Source: Ruania albidiflava DSM 18029 (lineage in GTDB: Bacteria; Actinomycetota; Actinomycetes; Actinomycetales; Beutenbergiaceae). From it: DNA of 55,688 nt. A program made the position numbers and the translations under genes. Shown here in pieces: positions 26,378-35,151 of this stretch (positions within the stretch are counted from its first letter, which is position 1; each line of letters starts with the position of its first letter). The stretch spans positions 1 to 55,688 of the forward strand of contig NZ_ATWL01000021.1 in NCBI RefSeq assembly GCF_000421225.1, given 5' to 3'. The notes under the pieces were generated by a model that made no database searches, was not told the origin of the DNA, and saw only the letters and a program-made list of their open reading frames with translations.

Positions 26378-27505
26378 ATGTCCAGTACCGCACCTGCGCT
26401 GTCCGGCACCGCCGGTGACGGCGCCCCCCACTATCACCGCCGACCGCACCCTGGTCCGTGCTCACCCGCCGAGCGCAACCGCGCACTGACGGCGCCTGTC
26501 TTCGGCACGGTATTCACCGATCACATGGCGCGCGCCAGGTGGCGGGCGGGCACCGGCTGGGACGAGCGGCGCGTCGAGGCGTATGCACCGTTGGCCCTGG
26601 ACCCTGCCGCCGCAGTGCTGCACTACGGCCAGGAGATCTTCGAGGGGCTGAAGGCCTACGCCCGCGAGGACGGGTCGGTGTGGGCGTTCCGGCCGGAGCT
26701 GAACGCGGCCCGGTTCGCGGCCTCTGCGCGTCGGCTGGCGCTGCCGGAGCTGCCCGAGGCGGACTTCCTCGCCTCGATCCAGGCACTGGTGGCCGCCGAT
26801 GCCGCCTGGGTGCCCGGTGCACCCGGTACCAGCCTGTACCTGCGCCCGTTCATGTTTGCTGCCGAGGCGTTCCTCGGCGTGCGCTCCGCCCGGGTGGTGG
26901 ACTACCTGGTGATCGCCTCCCCGGCGGGGGCGTACTTTCCTTCCGGGTTCGAACCGGTGTCCATCTGGGTAGCTGACGGACAGCACAGGGCCGGCCCGGG
27001 TGGCACCGGCGGCGCCAAGTGCGGTGGCAACTATGCGGCGAGCCTGCTGCCGCAGCAGCAGGCTGCCGCGAACGGTTGCGCCCAGGTCTGCTTCCTGGAC
27101 GCCGCCACGAACACGCTGCTGGAGGAGATCGGCAGCATGAACCTGCTCGTGGTCACCTGCGACGGCACCGTGCACACCCCCGGGCTGTCCGGCACCATCC
27201 TGGACGGGGTCACCCGGCGCTCGGTGCTCGACCTGTGCCGCGAGCAGGGACGCCCGGTGACCGAACGACCCCTGCCGCTCGCGGAGGTGCTGGACGGGCT
27301 GCGTAGCGGGCAGGTCGCCGAGATCTTCGCCTGCGGTACCGCAGCGGTGATCACGCCGATCGGACGGCTCGCCGGCTCCGGGTTCGACCTGACCGTCGGC
27401 GCGGGCCGACCGGGACCGGTCGCCCAGGTGCTGCACGAGGAGCTCACCGGCATCCAGCGCGGCACCCGGCCAGACACTCGTGGTTGGATGTATCGGCTCG
27501 TCTGA
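26378..27505 (+). CDS. ilvE: Branched-chain amino acid aminotransferase, copy 1
   Basis: This fold-IV PLP enzyme transfers an amino group between glutamate and the branched-chain keto acids. The 375-residue protein has the PLP lysine (Lys214) in GGAKCGGNYAASLLPQQQA, LDAATNTLLEEIGSMNLLVV, and SGTILDGVTRRSVLDL. A GGAAGG ribosome site precedes ATG 26378. A second complete ilvE follows 101 bp downstream, and the two share near-identical DNA blocks. Copy 1 has the more divergent N-terminus (HYHRRPHPGPCS...). Both copies look catalytically intact; a division of substrate preference is possible. Confidence 0.93.
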   Translation: MSSTAPALSGTAGDGAPHYHRRPHPGPCSPAERNRALTAPVFGTVFTDHMARARWRAGTGWDERRVEAYAPLALDPAAAVLHYGQEIFEGLKAYAREDGSVWAFRPELNAARFAASARRLALPELPEADFLASIQALVAADAAWVPGAPGTSLYLRPFMFAAEAFLGVRSARVVDYLVIASPAGAYFPSGFEPVSIWVADGQHRAGPGGTGGAKCGGNYAASLLPQQQAAANGCAQVCFLDAATNTLLEEIGSMNLLVVTCDGTVHTPGLSGTILDGVTRRSVLDLCREQGRPVTERPLPLAEVLDGLRSGQVAEIFACGTAAVITPIGRLAGSGFDLTVGAGRPGPVAQVLHEELTGIQRGTRPDTRGWMYRLV

Positions 27506-27606
27506 GGAGGCGGCCCCCGGCCCGGAGCACAGCCACCGACAGCCAGCGCACCGACGGTCGGGAGAGGTACCGTCAGATGAGACCGGCACAGCAAGAGGAC
27601 ACCGAC

Positions 27607-28716
27607 ATGAGCAGCGACCTATCCAGCCCAGCGACGCAGACGTTCGAGATCCGTCCCTCCGCGCACCCGCGGTCCCTGGCGCAACGGCGTCAGGCGTTGA
27701 CCGATCTCGCGTTCGGCACTGTGTTCACCGACCACATGGCGCGCGCGACCTGGACCGCCGAGCGCGGGTGGAGCGACCGGCGGGTGGAGGCCTACGGCCC
27801 GCTGTCCCTGGACCCAGCTGCGGCGGTGCTGCACTACGCGCAGGAGATCTTTGAAGGCTTGAAGGCCTACCGGCACGAGGACGGGTCGGTGTGGGCGTTC
27901 CGGCCGGAGCTGAACGCGGCCCGGTTCGCGGCCTCTGCGCGTCGGCTGGCGCTGCCGGAGCTGCCCGAGGCCGACTTCCTCGCCTCGATCGATGCGCTCG
28001 CCCACACCGACGTGGAGTGGGTGCCCAGCAGCCCCGGGTCGACGTTGTACCTGCGCCCGTTCATGTTCGCCTCCGAGGCGTTCCTCGGGGTGCGCCCCTC
28101 GCGGCAGGTGGAGTACCTGCTCATCGCCTCCCCGTCCGGGCCGTACTTCACCTCCGGGTTCTCGCCGGTCTCCATCTGGGTGGCCGAGGGCTTCCACCGG
28201 GCCGGCCCCGGCGGTACCGGCGCAGCCAAGTGCGGTGGCAACTATGCAGCGAGCCTGCTGCCGCAGCAGCAGGCCGCCGACAACGGTTGCGCGCAGGTCT
28301 GCTTCCTCGATGCTGCCACCGAGACGTACATCGAAGAGCTCGGGGGGATGAACATGTTCGTCATCACCCGGGACGGTGCAGTGCACACCCCGGAGCTCTC
28401 CGGAACGATCCTGGAAGGGGTGACCCGTCGTTCCATCCTGCAGCTGGTCGCAGACGATGGACGGGAGGTGCACGAGCGGCCGATCACCCTGGCCGAGGTG
28501 AAGGAGGGCGTGGCCGATGGCACCATCACCGAGGTGTTCGCCTGCGGCACTGCTGCGGTGGTCACCCCGATCGGCACCCTGAAGGGCACCGACTTCGACC
28601 TGACCGTCGGTGATGGCTCCGCTGGTCCGGTCACCGAGGACCTGTACACCCACCTCACCGACCTGCAGTTCGGCCGCCGGGCCGACGACTACGGTTGGAT
28701 GCGCCGCTTGGTCTGA
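27607..28716 (+). CDS. ilvE: Branched-chain amino acid aminotransferase, copy 2
   Basis: The 369-residue paralogue of the gene just upstream has the PLP lysine Lys208 in GAAKCGGNYAASLL, FLDAATETYIEELGGMNMFVI and SGTILEGVTRRSILQL. ATG 27607 is chosen because the protein then starts like other IlvE (MSSDLSS...FEIRPSAHPRS) and AGAGGA lies upstream; the open frame to 27484 is overlap with copy 1. DNA is identical to copy 1 over 96 bp (27876-27971 against 26665-26760) and nearly so for 19 bp more. Its N-terminus fits the standard family better, so it may be the ancestral copy. Confidence 0.94.
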   Translation: MSSDLSSPATQTFEIRPSAHPRSLAQRRQALTDLAFGTVFTDHMARATWTAERGWSDRRVEAYGPLSLDPAAAVLHYAQEIFEGLKAYRHEDGSVWAFRPELNAARFAASARRLALPELPEADFLASIDALAHTDVEWVPSSPGSTLYLRPFMFASEAFLGVRPSRQVEYLLIASPSGPYFTSGFSPVSIWVAEGFHRAGPGGTGAAKCGGNYAASLLPQQQAADNGCAQVCFLDAATETYIEELGGMNMFVITRDGAVHTPELSGTILEGVTRRSILQLVADDGREVHERPITLAEVKEGVADGTITEVFACGTAAVVTPIGTLKGTDFDLTVGDGSAGPVTEDLYTHLTDLQFGRRADDYGWMRRLV

Positions 28717-28751
28717 GCGGGAGCACCGGGCGGTCAGCGCGCCGCGGGTCG

Positions 28752-30428
28752 TCAGTGCTCGGCGTCGGCATAGCTGGACACGATCGCGGTGTGCACCGGG
28801 AACTCCACCTCAGTGGCCCCGAACAGCAACCGCGCAGCCTCGGTCAGGCTGGCGGAGACGTCGCCTGCCACCTGCTCGGCCAGCTCCTCCGGGCTGTGCA
28901 CGATCACCTCGTCGTGCAGGAAGTACACCAGGTGCGGGCGCTGCTGCAGGTCGGCGAGCAGCGCCAGCCGACGGCGAAGCTCGGCCAACCAGCACAACGC
29001 CAGCTCGGCAGCCGTGCCCTGCACCACGAAGTTGCGGGTGAACCGGCCCCAGTTACGGGCGCTCTGCCGCGCCCGGGCCTGCACAGCCGCCGAGGCACCG
29101 GGCTGGCTGGCCGCCGCCTGCGACTCGCGCCAGGAGTCCGGCGGCGGGGTGGAGGTGCGGCCTAGCCAGGTGTGCACCACACCGCCGCCCTCACCGGTGC
29201 GTGCAGCCCGCTCCACCACCGCGGTCGCCCGTGGGTAGGTGCGCAGCAACCGCGGCATCAGCAGCCCAGCAGCACCGGTGGTCGCCCCGTACAGCGCCCC
29301 GAGCATCGCCACCTTGGCCTCCTTGCGGGTACCGGCGACCCCAGCCGCCACCAGCCCTTGGTACAGGTCCGAACCGCGGCCGGCCGCGGCCAGGCCACGA
29401 TCACCGGACATCGCCGCCAGTGCCCGAGGCTCGATCTGCGCGGCGTCGGCCACCACCAACCGCCAGCCGGGGTCTGCCTGCACCGCAGCGCGGATCTGCT
29501 TGGGCAGCTGGAGGGCACCGCCGCCACTGGTCGCCCACCGGCCGGTGATCACCCCGCCCGGCACGTACTCGGGGTGGAACCTGTCCTTGCGCCCGGGTTC
29601 AGCTGCCGGCACGATCCAGGCATCCATCCACGCCCAGCCGTTCGCTGCCAGCAGCCGCGCCATCCGCTTGTACTCCAGCAGCGGCTCGACCACGGGGTGA
29701 TCGACCTCCCGCAGCGCCCATCTCGACGTCGTGGTCACGTCCAGTCCGGCGCGGCGCAGCGCCCGCAGCAGCTCCACCGGTGAGTCGGGGTTCAGTGCCG
29801 GTGCCTGGAGCAGCCCACGGATCACCTCGACCAGGGCAGCCAAGCGCTGCGGTCGCGCCCCCGGTGCGGGTCGCTGGCCGAGCTCAGCGGTGAGGATCTG
29901 GTCATGGACCCGCCGGTCCCACGGCAAGCCGTCGTGATAGATCTCCGCTGCGATCAGCGCCCCCGCGGACTCTGCGGCGAGCAGCAGCCGCAACCGGCCC
30001 GGAGATGGCGCAGAGGCGAGAACCTCCTGCTGGCGGACCAGCTCGGCGAGCACCTGCTCGCCAGATCCGCCCACTGCTGCATCCTCGTCCACGAGCCCAT
30101 CGAGCAGCGTCGGCTCGGGCTGCTGGCCGATCGCCACGGTCGGCCAGTGCGGCTCCGGCCACGTCCGGTCGGGGAAAGCGTGCTGGAGGATCGCCCGGCA
30201 CAGCCGGAGATCCACGCACCGGCCGACCCGCACCCCGGCGGCGAGCAGCGGTGGCGCCACCTGGTTGGTGTCCGTCCACACCCATCGCGGAGCATCCGCT
30301 GCCTCTCGCTGGGCCACCAGCCGCGCCAGCCCTGCCAGTGCGACCTGCGACCGGGAGCGCACGCGCCGATCGTCGGTGAGGTCGAGCACCTCCACCCGAC
30401 CGCCCTGCACAGCCACCACTGTCTCCAC
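28752..30428 (-). CDS. Stand-alone family A DNA polymerase (bifunctional exonuclease/polymerase type)
   Basis: The 558-residue protein carries the PolA palm and fingers: motif A VVADAAQIEPRALAAMSGD (DAAQ where PolA has DYSQ), finger motif B RKEAKVAMLGALYGATTGAAG, and motif C LHDEVIVHSPEEL. There is no 5' nuclease domain. The N-terminal ~200 residues occupy the place of the 3'-5' exonuclease, but I cannot find its DxE motif, so proofreading is doubtful. Such proteins are a known actinobacterial group annotated as bifunctional 3'-5' exonuclease/DNA polymerase. The GTG start at 30428 is the first in frame. It is convergent with ilvE copy 2. Confidence 0.88.
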   Translation of the reverse strand: METVVAVQGGRVEVLDLTDDRRVRSRSQVALAGLARLVAQREAADAPRWVWTDTNQVAPPLLAAGVRVGRCVDLRLCRAILQHAFPDRTWPEPHWPTVAIGQQPEPTLLDGLVDEDAAVGGSGEQVLAELVRQQEVLASAPSPGRLRLLLAAESAGALIAAEIYHDGLPWDRRVHDQILTAELGQRPAPGARPQRLAALVEVIRGLLQAPALNPDSPVELLRALRRAGLDVTTTSRWALREVDHPVVEPLLEYKRMARLLAANGWAWMDAWIVPAAEPGRKDRFHPEYVPGGVITGRWATSGGGALQLPKQIRAAVQADPGWRLVVADAAQIEPRALAAMSGDRGLAAAGRGSDLYQGLVAAGVAGTRKEAKVAMLGALYGATTGAAGLLMPRLLRTYPRATAVVERAARTGEGGGVVHTWLGRTSTPPPDSWRESQAAASQPGASAAVQARARQSARNWGRFTRNFVVQGTAAELALCWLAELRRRLALLADLQQRPHLVYFLHDEVIVHSPEELAEQVAGDVSASLTEAARLLFGATEVEFPVHTAIVSSYADAEH

Positions 30429-30732
30429 GCTCTGAACCTAGAGGGTGAGGTGGGGCTGATGGCGGACGTCGCGCGAGCGGATCAGCAGGTTCGGCGTCAT
30501 CAGAAGGGTGGGGGCCCCAGTGAGGTTGGGCGTATCCAGGAGCGCCGGCCGGGTCTGCCCCGGCTCGCGCTGCTCGGTGGGCCTGCTGTCCGTACCTGGC
30601 TCTGGTGGGGCGTGCTGGCCGCGTTCCGCTCGGGTGGACAGGGGTGCTCGGCCGGGATCGCCTGTGACCGCGCCCACCATGCTCGGCAGGTCCGTCGTCT
30701 CGCCGGCCCCACAGGTGTGCCACAATATCCTC
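30429..30732. other. Intergenic region between polymerase gene and cimA leader
   Basis: No frame here looks coding. A CACAAT (30721-30726) near the right edge could be the -10 for the leader transcript, placing the start at 30733, the A of the leader ATG. A matching -35 is not evident. A 101-codon minus-strand frame (30438-30743) has random composition and runs across the leader peptide. Confidence 0.5.
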
Positions 30733-30765
30733 ATGACGCACACCAGCGCCCTGATTATCGGCTAG
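30733..30765 (+). CDS. cimA leader peptide
   Basis: Ten codons read MTHTSALIIG and end at TAG 30763-30765. Leu-Ile-Ile (CTG ATT ATC) lies just before the stop, and ATT is rare here. It precedes a hairpin, a terminator and the citramalate synthase gene, whose pathway makes isoleucine, so the Ile codons fit the end product. The peptide appears leaderless behind CACAAT. It is too short to be found by size alone; its support is context. Confidence 0.7.
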   Translation: MTHTSALIIG

Positions 30766-30821
30766 CGCGTTCACCGACCTCGGTGAACGCGCAGACCTCC
30801 CGCACCTCGGGGGGTCTTTTT
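30765..30821 (+). terminator. Leader hairpin and attenuator terminator before cimA
   Basis: A perfect 13-bp stem (30765-30777 with 30780-30792) begins at the leader stop codon. It is followed by a second stem, AGACCTCCC (30793-30801) with GGGGGGTCT (30809-30817, one GU pair), and a T run (30817-30821). The second stem is an intrinsic terminator; the first could be the pause or protecting hairpin. cimA begins 104 nt after the T run. Confidence 0.8.
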
Positions 30822-30924
30822 GTTGCCACGGCCACCTGCTGCGGCGACCGGATGGCCGAGAACGACGCCGCATCGGCGAACCCGCCCGTGCCCGTCACCA
30901 CCGCTGAACGCAGGAAGTCATCAC

Positions 30925-32544
30925 ATGAGTACCGCACCCCTGTCCCAGACCACCAGCGTGGAGGTCTACGACACCACGCTGCGCGACGGCGCCCAGCAGG
31001 AGGGGATGAACCTCTCCGTGGCAGACAAGCTGGCCATCGCCCCGCTCCTGGACGAGCTCGGCGTCACCTCGATCGAGGGCGGTTGGCCCGGTGCGATCCC
31101 GAAGGACACCGAGTTCTTCGCCAAGGCTGCGAAGGAGCTCACGCTGCACAACGCCGAGCTCGCGGCGTTCGGTTCCACCCGCAAACCGGGCACGAGGGCT
31201 CACCAGGACACGCAGGTGCGCGCCCTGGTGGACTCCGAGGCACCGATCATCACCCTGGTGGCCAAGAGCGACATCCGGCACGTGGAGCGTGCGTTGCGCA
31301 CCACGGCGGAGGAGAACCTGGCGATGATCGCCGACACTGTCTCCTACCTGCGCGACCAGGGGCGGCGCGTGGTCCTCGACGCTGAGCACTTCTTCGACGG
31401 CTATCGTTATGACCCCACCTACGCCCTCCGGGCGGTGACCACTGCGCTCGAGGCGGGTGCCGACGTCGTCGCCCTCTGCGACACCAACGGTGGGATGCTG
31501 CCGGACTGGGTGCACGAGATCGTGACCGCCGTGGCGGCCCGCACCGACGGCACGCTCGGCATCCACGCCCACAACGACTCCGGCTGTGCTGTGGCGAACT
31601 CGATGGCTGCGGTGGCCGCCGGTGCGCGGCAGGTGCAGGGCTGCGTGAACGGCTACGGCGAGCGCACCGGGAACGCCGACCTGCTCGCTGTGGTCGCCAA
31701 CCTCGAGCTCAAGCTCGGCCTGCGCACCCTCTCCGGCGCCGGGCTGGAGGAGGTCACCCGGATCGCCCACGCGGTCAGCGAGATCACCAACATCGCCCCG
31801 TTCGCCCGCCAGCCCTACATCGGCGCCAGCGCGTTCGCGCACAAGGCGGGGTTGCACGCCAGCGCCATCCGGATCGACCCGGACCTGTACCAGCACATCG
31901 ACCCGCGCCAGGTCGGCAACGACATGCGGATGCTCGTCTCCGACATGGCCGGCCGCGCGAGCATCGAGCTCAAGGGTCGCGAGCTGGGCTTCGACCTCGC
32001 CGGCCAGCCGGACCTGCTCGGGCGGATCACCACCCGGGTGAAGGACGCCGAGGCGAACGGATACACCTTCGACGCCGCCGACGCCTCGTTCGACCTGCTG
32101 CTGCGTGAGGAGGTCACCGGCAGGCGGCCGAGCTACTTCCGGGTGGAGTCCTGGCGGGCGATCGTGGAGCACGGCGGTACACCGAACGGCACCGATGCCG
32201 ATGTCAGCTCCGAGGCCACGGTCAAGCTGTACGCCGGCGACACCCGCGTGGTGAGCACCGGGGAGGGCAACGGCCCGGTGAACGCCTTGGACCATGCGCT
32301 GCGGCTCGCGCTGGGCACCGCCTACCCGCAGATCGAGGACTTCGAGCTGATCGACTACAAGGTGCGCCTGCTGGACAGCGCGCACGGCACCGACGCGATC
32401 ACCCGCGTGCTGATCGAGCACACCGACGGGCAACGGTCCTGGAGCACCGTGGGGGTGGGCGGCAACCTGCTCGAGGCCTCCTGGGAGGCGCTCGTGGACG
32501 GGATGGTCTACGGGCTGCTGCTCGGCGAGGTCGAGCCGCTCTAG
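30925..32544 (+). CDS. cimA: (R)-citramalate synthase
   Basis: It condenses pyruvate with acetyl-CoA to (R)-citramalate, the start of the threonine-independent route to 2-oxobutyrate and isoleucine. The 539-residue DRE-TIM protein starts VEVYDTTLRDGAQQEGMNLSVADKL, has GWPGAIPKDTEFF (the CimA-type region rather than LeuA), HAHNDSGCAVANSMAAV (metal His), and GYGERTGNADL. A C-terminal LeuA-like regulatory domain follows (about 400-539), expected to bind isoleucine. ATG 30925 follows AGGAAG. It lies behind an Ile-Ile leader peptide. leuB in this window can serve a later step. Confidence 0.93.
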   Translation: MSTAPLSQTTSVEVYDTTLRDGAQQEGMNLSVADKLAIAPLLDELGVTSIEGGWPGAIPKDTEFFAKAAKELTLHNAELAAFGSTRKPGTRAHQDTQVRALVDSEAPIITLVAKSDIRHVERALRTTAEENLAMIADTVSYLRDQGRRVVLDAEHFFDGYRYDPTYALRAVTTALEAGADVVALCDTNGGMLPDWVHEIVTAVAARTDGTLGIHAHNDSGCAVANSMAAVAAGARQVQGCVNGYGERTGNADLLAVVANLELKLGLRTLSGAGLEEVTRIAHAVSEITNIAPFARQPYIGASAFAHKAGLHASAIRIDPDLYQHIDPRQVGNDMRMLVSDMAGRASIELKGRELGFDLAGQPDLLGRITTRVKDAEANGYTFDAADASFDLLLREEVTGRRPSYFRVESWRAIVEHGGTPNGTDADVSSEATVKLYAGDTRVVSTGEGNGPVNALDHALRLALGTAYPQIEDFELIDYKVRLLDSAHGTDAITRVLIEHTDGQRSWSTVGVGGNLLEASWEALVDGMVYGLLLGEVEPL

Positions 32545-32741
32545 CGGGCCCGACCGATCACCGACGGCGCAGCGCACCGTGCGTAGGTCCGTCTCGACGG
32601 CGGGGCTCACCGTGCCCGGGGCCGGCTCGGCCGCCGAGGGTGCACGCTACGGGTGCGCGTGCTAGACCAGGAGGTCGGGGAGCACAACGACACACAGCGT
32701 AGGAGAGCAGCGGGAGCGCGCACTGCCGAAGAGAGGTCATC

Positions 32742-33554
32742 ATGACCCGAACCCGCACCATCAGCACCGCCCTGGCCCTGGTCGCCACGATCAGCCTGGC
32801 GGCGTGTGGCGGGGGAGAGGACCCGACCACCAGCCCGACCGGCACCGGAGCAGCGCCCACCGAGGGCACCGGGGGTGACGAGGGCACCAGCAGCAGCCCG
32901 ACCGAGGGGTCCGGGACCGGCTCCGGCGAGGCGACCACCGGGCAGTCGAGTGCCACCCGCGACGGCTGCCCGGCCACCGATGACCAGGTCCCCCACGGCG
33001 CCGCCACCGGCCAGAGCGCCGACCTGGACGGCGACGGACAACCCGACGAGCTGTGGCTCAGCGCAGGCACCGACCGCGAGGTCGGTGTGCGCACTGCTTC
33101 CGGGGCCGTGTTCTCGGTCGGGTTCTCGGCGGGCGCCCCGCAGGCGGCCACAGCGCTCGGTCAGCGACTCGGAGACGGCTCGGCGATCGTGCTGCTGAAC
33201 ACCGGGCGGTCCGTGTCGCTGTACGCGGTGGTTGGCTGTGCGCTGGTGCCGACGATGAATCCGGCGGGCGACCAGTACACGTTCGACCTGGGGTTCACCG
33301 GCTACGGCACCGGTGTGAGCTGCGTGGACCTGGGTGACGGGCTGCAGCTCGTGGGCCTGCTCGCCGAGACCGAGAGCGCAGACAGCTTCGACGTCACCCG
33401 CACGGCGATCACGCTGAGCGACGACGGCACGAGCGCCGCCAACGGGGACACCGTGACCGTGGCCTCCGACGCCGGAGCGGACGACCCGGCCGTGGTCTCC
33501 GCCCAGGAGGTCAGCTGCGGCGACGCGACCGCACAGGTTACCGAACCGCAGTGA
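32742..33554 (+). CDS. Secreted lipoprotein of unknown function
   Basis: The 270-residue protein begins with a lipoprotein signal: positive MTRTRTIS, a hydrophobic stretch, and lipobox LAAC with Cys22. A Gly/Thr/Ser-rich linker of about 50 residues follows (TSPTGTGAAPTEG...). The rest contains ADLDGDGQPDELWLSAG, a calcium-binding DxDxDG-type or FG-GAP-like segment, and a two-Cys C-terminal part. I cannot name a family with certainty. RBS AGAGG precedes the ATG. It is alone on the plus strand between cimA and the lipoate ligase. Confidence 0.75.
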   Translation: MTRTRTISTALALVATISLAACGGGEDPTTSPTGTGAAPTEGTGGDEGTSSSPTEGSGTGSGEATTGQSSATRDGCPATDDQVPHGAATGQSADLDGDGQPDELWLSAGTDREVGVRTASGAVFSVGFSAGAPQAATALGQRLGDGSAIVLLNTGRSVSLYAVVGCALVPTMNPAGDQYTFDLGFTGYGTGVSCVDLGDGLQLVGLLAETESADSFDVTRTAITLSDDGTSAANGDTVTVASDAGADDPAVVSAQEVSCGDATAQVTEPQ

Positions 33555-33596
33555 GAGCCGACGGCCCGACCGCCAGCAGCCAGTGACTAGGCTGAG

Positions 33597-34649
33597 GTGG
33601 TGAGCAGAGGCGAGTACAAGGTCACGGGCGGCAAGCTGGTCGCCGCCGAGGTCGAGGTCACCGACGGCCGGTTGAGCCAGGTGCACATCAGCGGCGACTT
33701 CTTCCTCGAGCCGGACGAGGCGCTGGAGCGGCTGGATGCAGCCCTGGTGGACATGCCGGCCACGGCGACGGTGAAGCAGATGACCCAGGTGCTGACCACT
33801 GCGGTGGAGGGCGCCAGCCTGATCGGGTTCACCCCGGCTGCGGTGGCGATCGCGGTCCGCCGGGCGCTGGGCCGGGCGACCAGCTGGTCGGACCACACCT
33901 TCGAGGTCGTGCACCCGGAGCCGCTGCTGCCGATCGTCAACCTGGCCCTGGACCAGGTGCTGCTCGAGGAGGTCGGTGCCGGGCGGCGCGGCCCCACGCT
34001 GCGGCTGTGGGAATGGAACGACGCGTGCGTGGTGATCGGCTCGTTCCAGTCGCTGAGCAACGAGGTCGACTACGACCAGGCTGCCGAGCTCGGGGTACAG
34101 GTGGTGCGCCGCATCTCCGGCGGTGGGGCGATGTTCATGGAGCCCGGCAACTCCATCACCTACTCGCTCTACGTGCCCGGTTCCCTGGTGGAGGGGCTGA
34201 GCTTCGAGCAGTCGTACGCGTTCCTGGACGACTGGGTGCTCGGTGCCCTGGAGGAGCTGGGCATCGAGGCCCGGTACGTGCCGCTGAACGACATCTCCTC
34301 ACCGGTCGGGAAGATCGGCGGCGCAGCGCAGAAGCGCCTTGCTGGGGGTGCGGTGCTGCACCACGCGACCATGGCCTACGACATCGACGCGGACAAGATG
34401 ATGCAGGTGCTGCGCATCGGCCGGGAGAAGATCTCCGACAAGGGCACCACCAGCGCGAACAAGCGGGTGGACCCGATGCGCAGCCAGACCGGGATGTCCC
34501 GGGCGGCGATCATCTCCTCGATGAAGGACCACTTCCGGTCCCGGTACGCCACCACCGAGGGCGAGCTGCGCCCGGAGGAGCTGGCACGGGCCGAAGAGCT
34601 GGCACGGACCAAGTTCTCCGACCCGGCGTGGCTGGCCCGGGTGCCCTGA
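33597..34649 (+). CDS. Lipoate-protein ligase with N-terminal accessory domain
   Basis: It attaches lipoate to E2 or GcvH proteins. Residues about 95-340 are the BPL/LplA catalytic domain: LALDQVLLEE, RLWEWNDACVVIGSFQS, VQVVRRISGGGAMFMEPGN (lipoyl-AMP loop), and GKIGGAAQKR with the catalytic Lys. Residues 1-90 (GEYKVTGGKLVAAEVEVTDGRL...GDFFLEPDEAL) resemble the accessory domain that E. coli LplA has at the C-terminus and Thermoplasma has as separate LplB. The GTG at 33597 or 33600 follows a TAGGCT -10 closely, suggesting a leaderless mRNA. Confidence 0.88.
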   Translation: MVSRGEYKVTGGKLVAAEVEVTDGRLSQVHISGDFFLEPDEALERLDAALVDMPATATVKQMTQVLTTAVEGASLIGFTPAAVAIAVRRALGRATSWSDHTFEVVHPEPLLPIVNLALDQVLLEEVGAGRRGPTLRLWEWNDACVVIGSFQSLSNEVDYDQAAELGVQVVRRISGGGAMFMEPGNSITYSLYVPGSLVEGLSFEQSYAFLDDWVLGALEELGIEARYVPLNDISSPVGKIGGAAQKRLAGGAVLHHATMAYDIDADKMMQVLRIGREKISDKGTTSANKRVDPMRSQTGMSRAAIISSMKDHFRSRYATTEGELRPEELARAEELARTKFSDPAWLARVP

Positions 34650-34690
34650 CCGCCCGCCGCCTGTAGCGCCATCGGAGGTCCCGGAGGCGC

Positions 34691-34734
34691 CGGAGGTCAG
34701 CGCCGACAGCCTCAGACCGCCGCGCTGACCTCCG
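34691..34734. terminator. Bidirectional terminator hairpin
   Basis: Thirteen-base arms 34691-34703 and 34722-34734 are perfectly complementary around an 18-nt loop. They lie between the convergent lipoate ligase and thioredoxin genes. An overlapping alternative pairs CATCGGAGGTC (34670-34680) with GACCTCCGATG (34727-34737). No T run follows. Confidence 0.6.
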
Positions 34735-34758
34735 ATGCGCGCATCCGGCGGGCCCGGC

Positions 34759-35151
34759 TCACGCCTCCGGCGCGCCGTTCTCCGACTGCTCGGCCTCCTG
34801 CTTGGCGATCTCGGCACGGACCTCGTCCATGTCCAGGCCCTTGACGCCGTCGATGAGCTGCTGCAGCGAAGAGCCGGGCAGCGCACCGGCCTGGTTGAAC
34901 ACCAGGATGCCGTCGCGGAACGCCATCAGCGTGGGGATCGCCTGGATGCCGGCCATCGCAGCGAGCTGCTGCTCGGCTTCGGTGTCCACCTTGCCGAACG
35001 TGATGTCGGTGTGCTCCCCGGAGGCCTTCTCGTAGATGGGCGCGAACTGCTTGCACGGACCGCACCAGTCCGCCCAGAAGTCGATGAGCACGATCTCGTT
35101 GTCGGTGATGGTCTGCTGGAAGCTGTCCGCAGTGATGGTGACAGTGGACAC
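34759..35151 (-). CDS. trxA: Thioredoxin
   Basis: The 130-residue protein is a standard cytosolic thioredoxin: FWADWCGPCKQFAP with redox Cys30 and Cys33, the Lys after the motif, and IQAIPTLMAF with the cis-Pro. A C-terminal tail of about 20 residues (EIAKQEAEQSENGAPEA) is longer than in E. coli Trx and acidic. GTG at 35151 is chosen because AGGAGGAG lies 7 nt upstream; the open frame to 35271 has no such site and no similarity. It is divergent from the ABC transporter operon. Confidence 0.94.
   Translation of the reverse strand: MSTVTITADSFQQTITDNEIVLIDFWADWCGPCKQFAPIYEKASGEHTDITFGKVDTEAEQQLAAMAGIQAIPTLMAFRDGILVFNQAGALPGSSLQQLIDGVKGLDMDEVRAEIAKQEAEQSENGAPEA

Noticed and set aside
30438-30743. 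Minus-strand 101-codon frame before cimA
   Set aside because: Random composition, no ribosome site, and it overlaps the well-supported cimA leader peptide.
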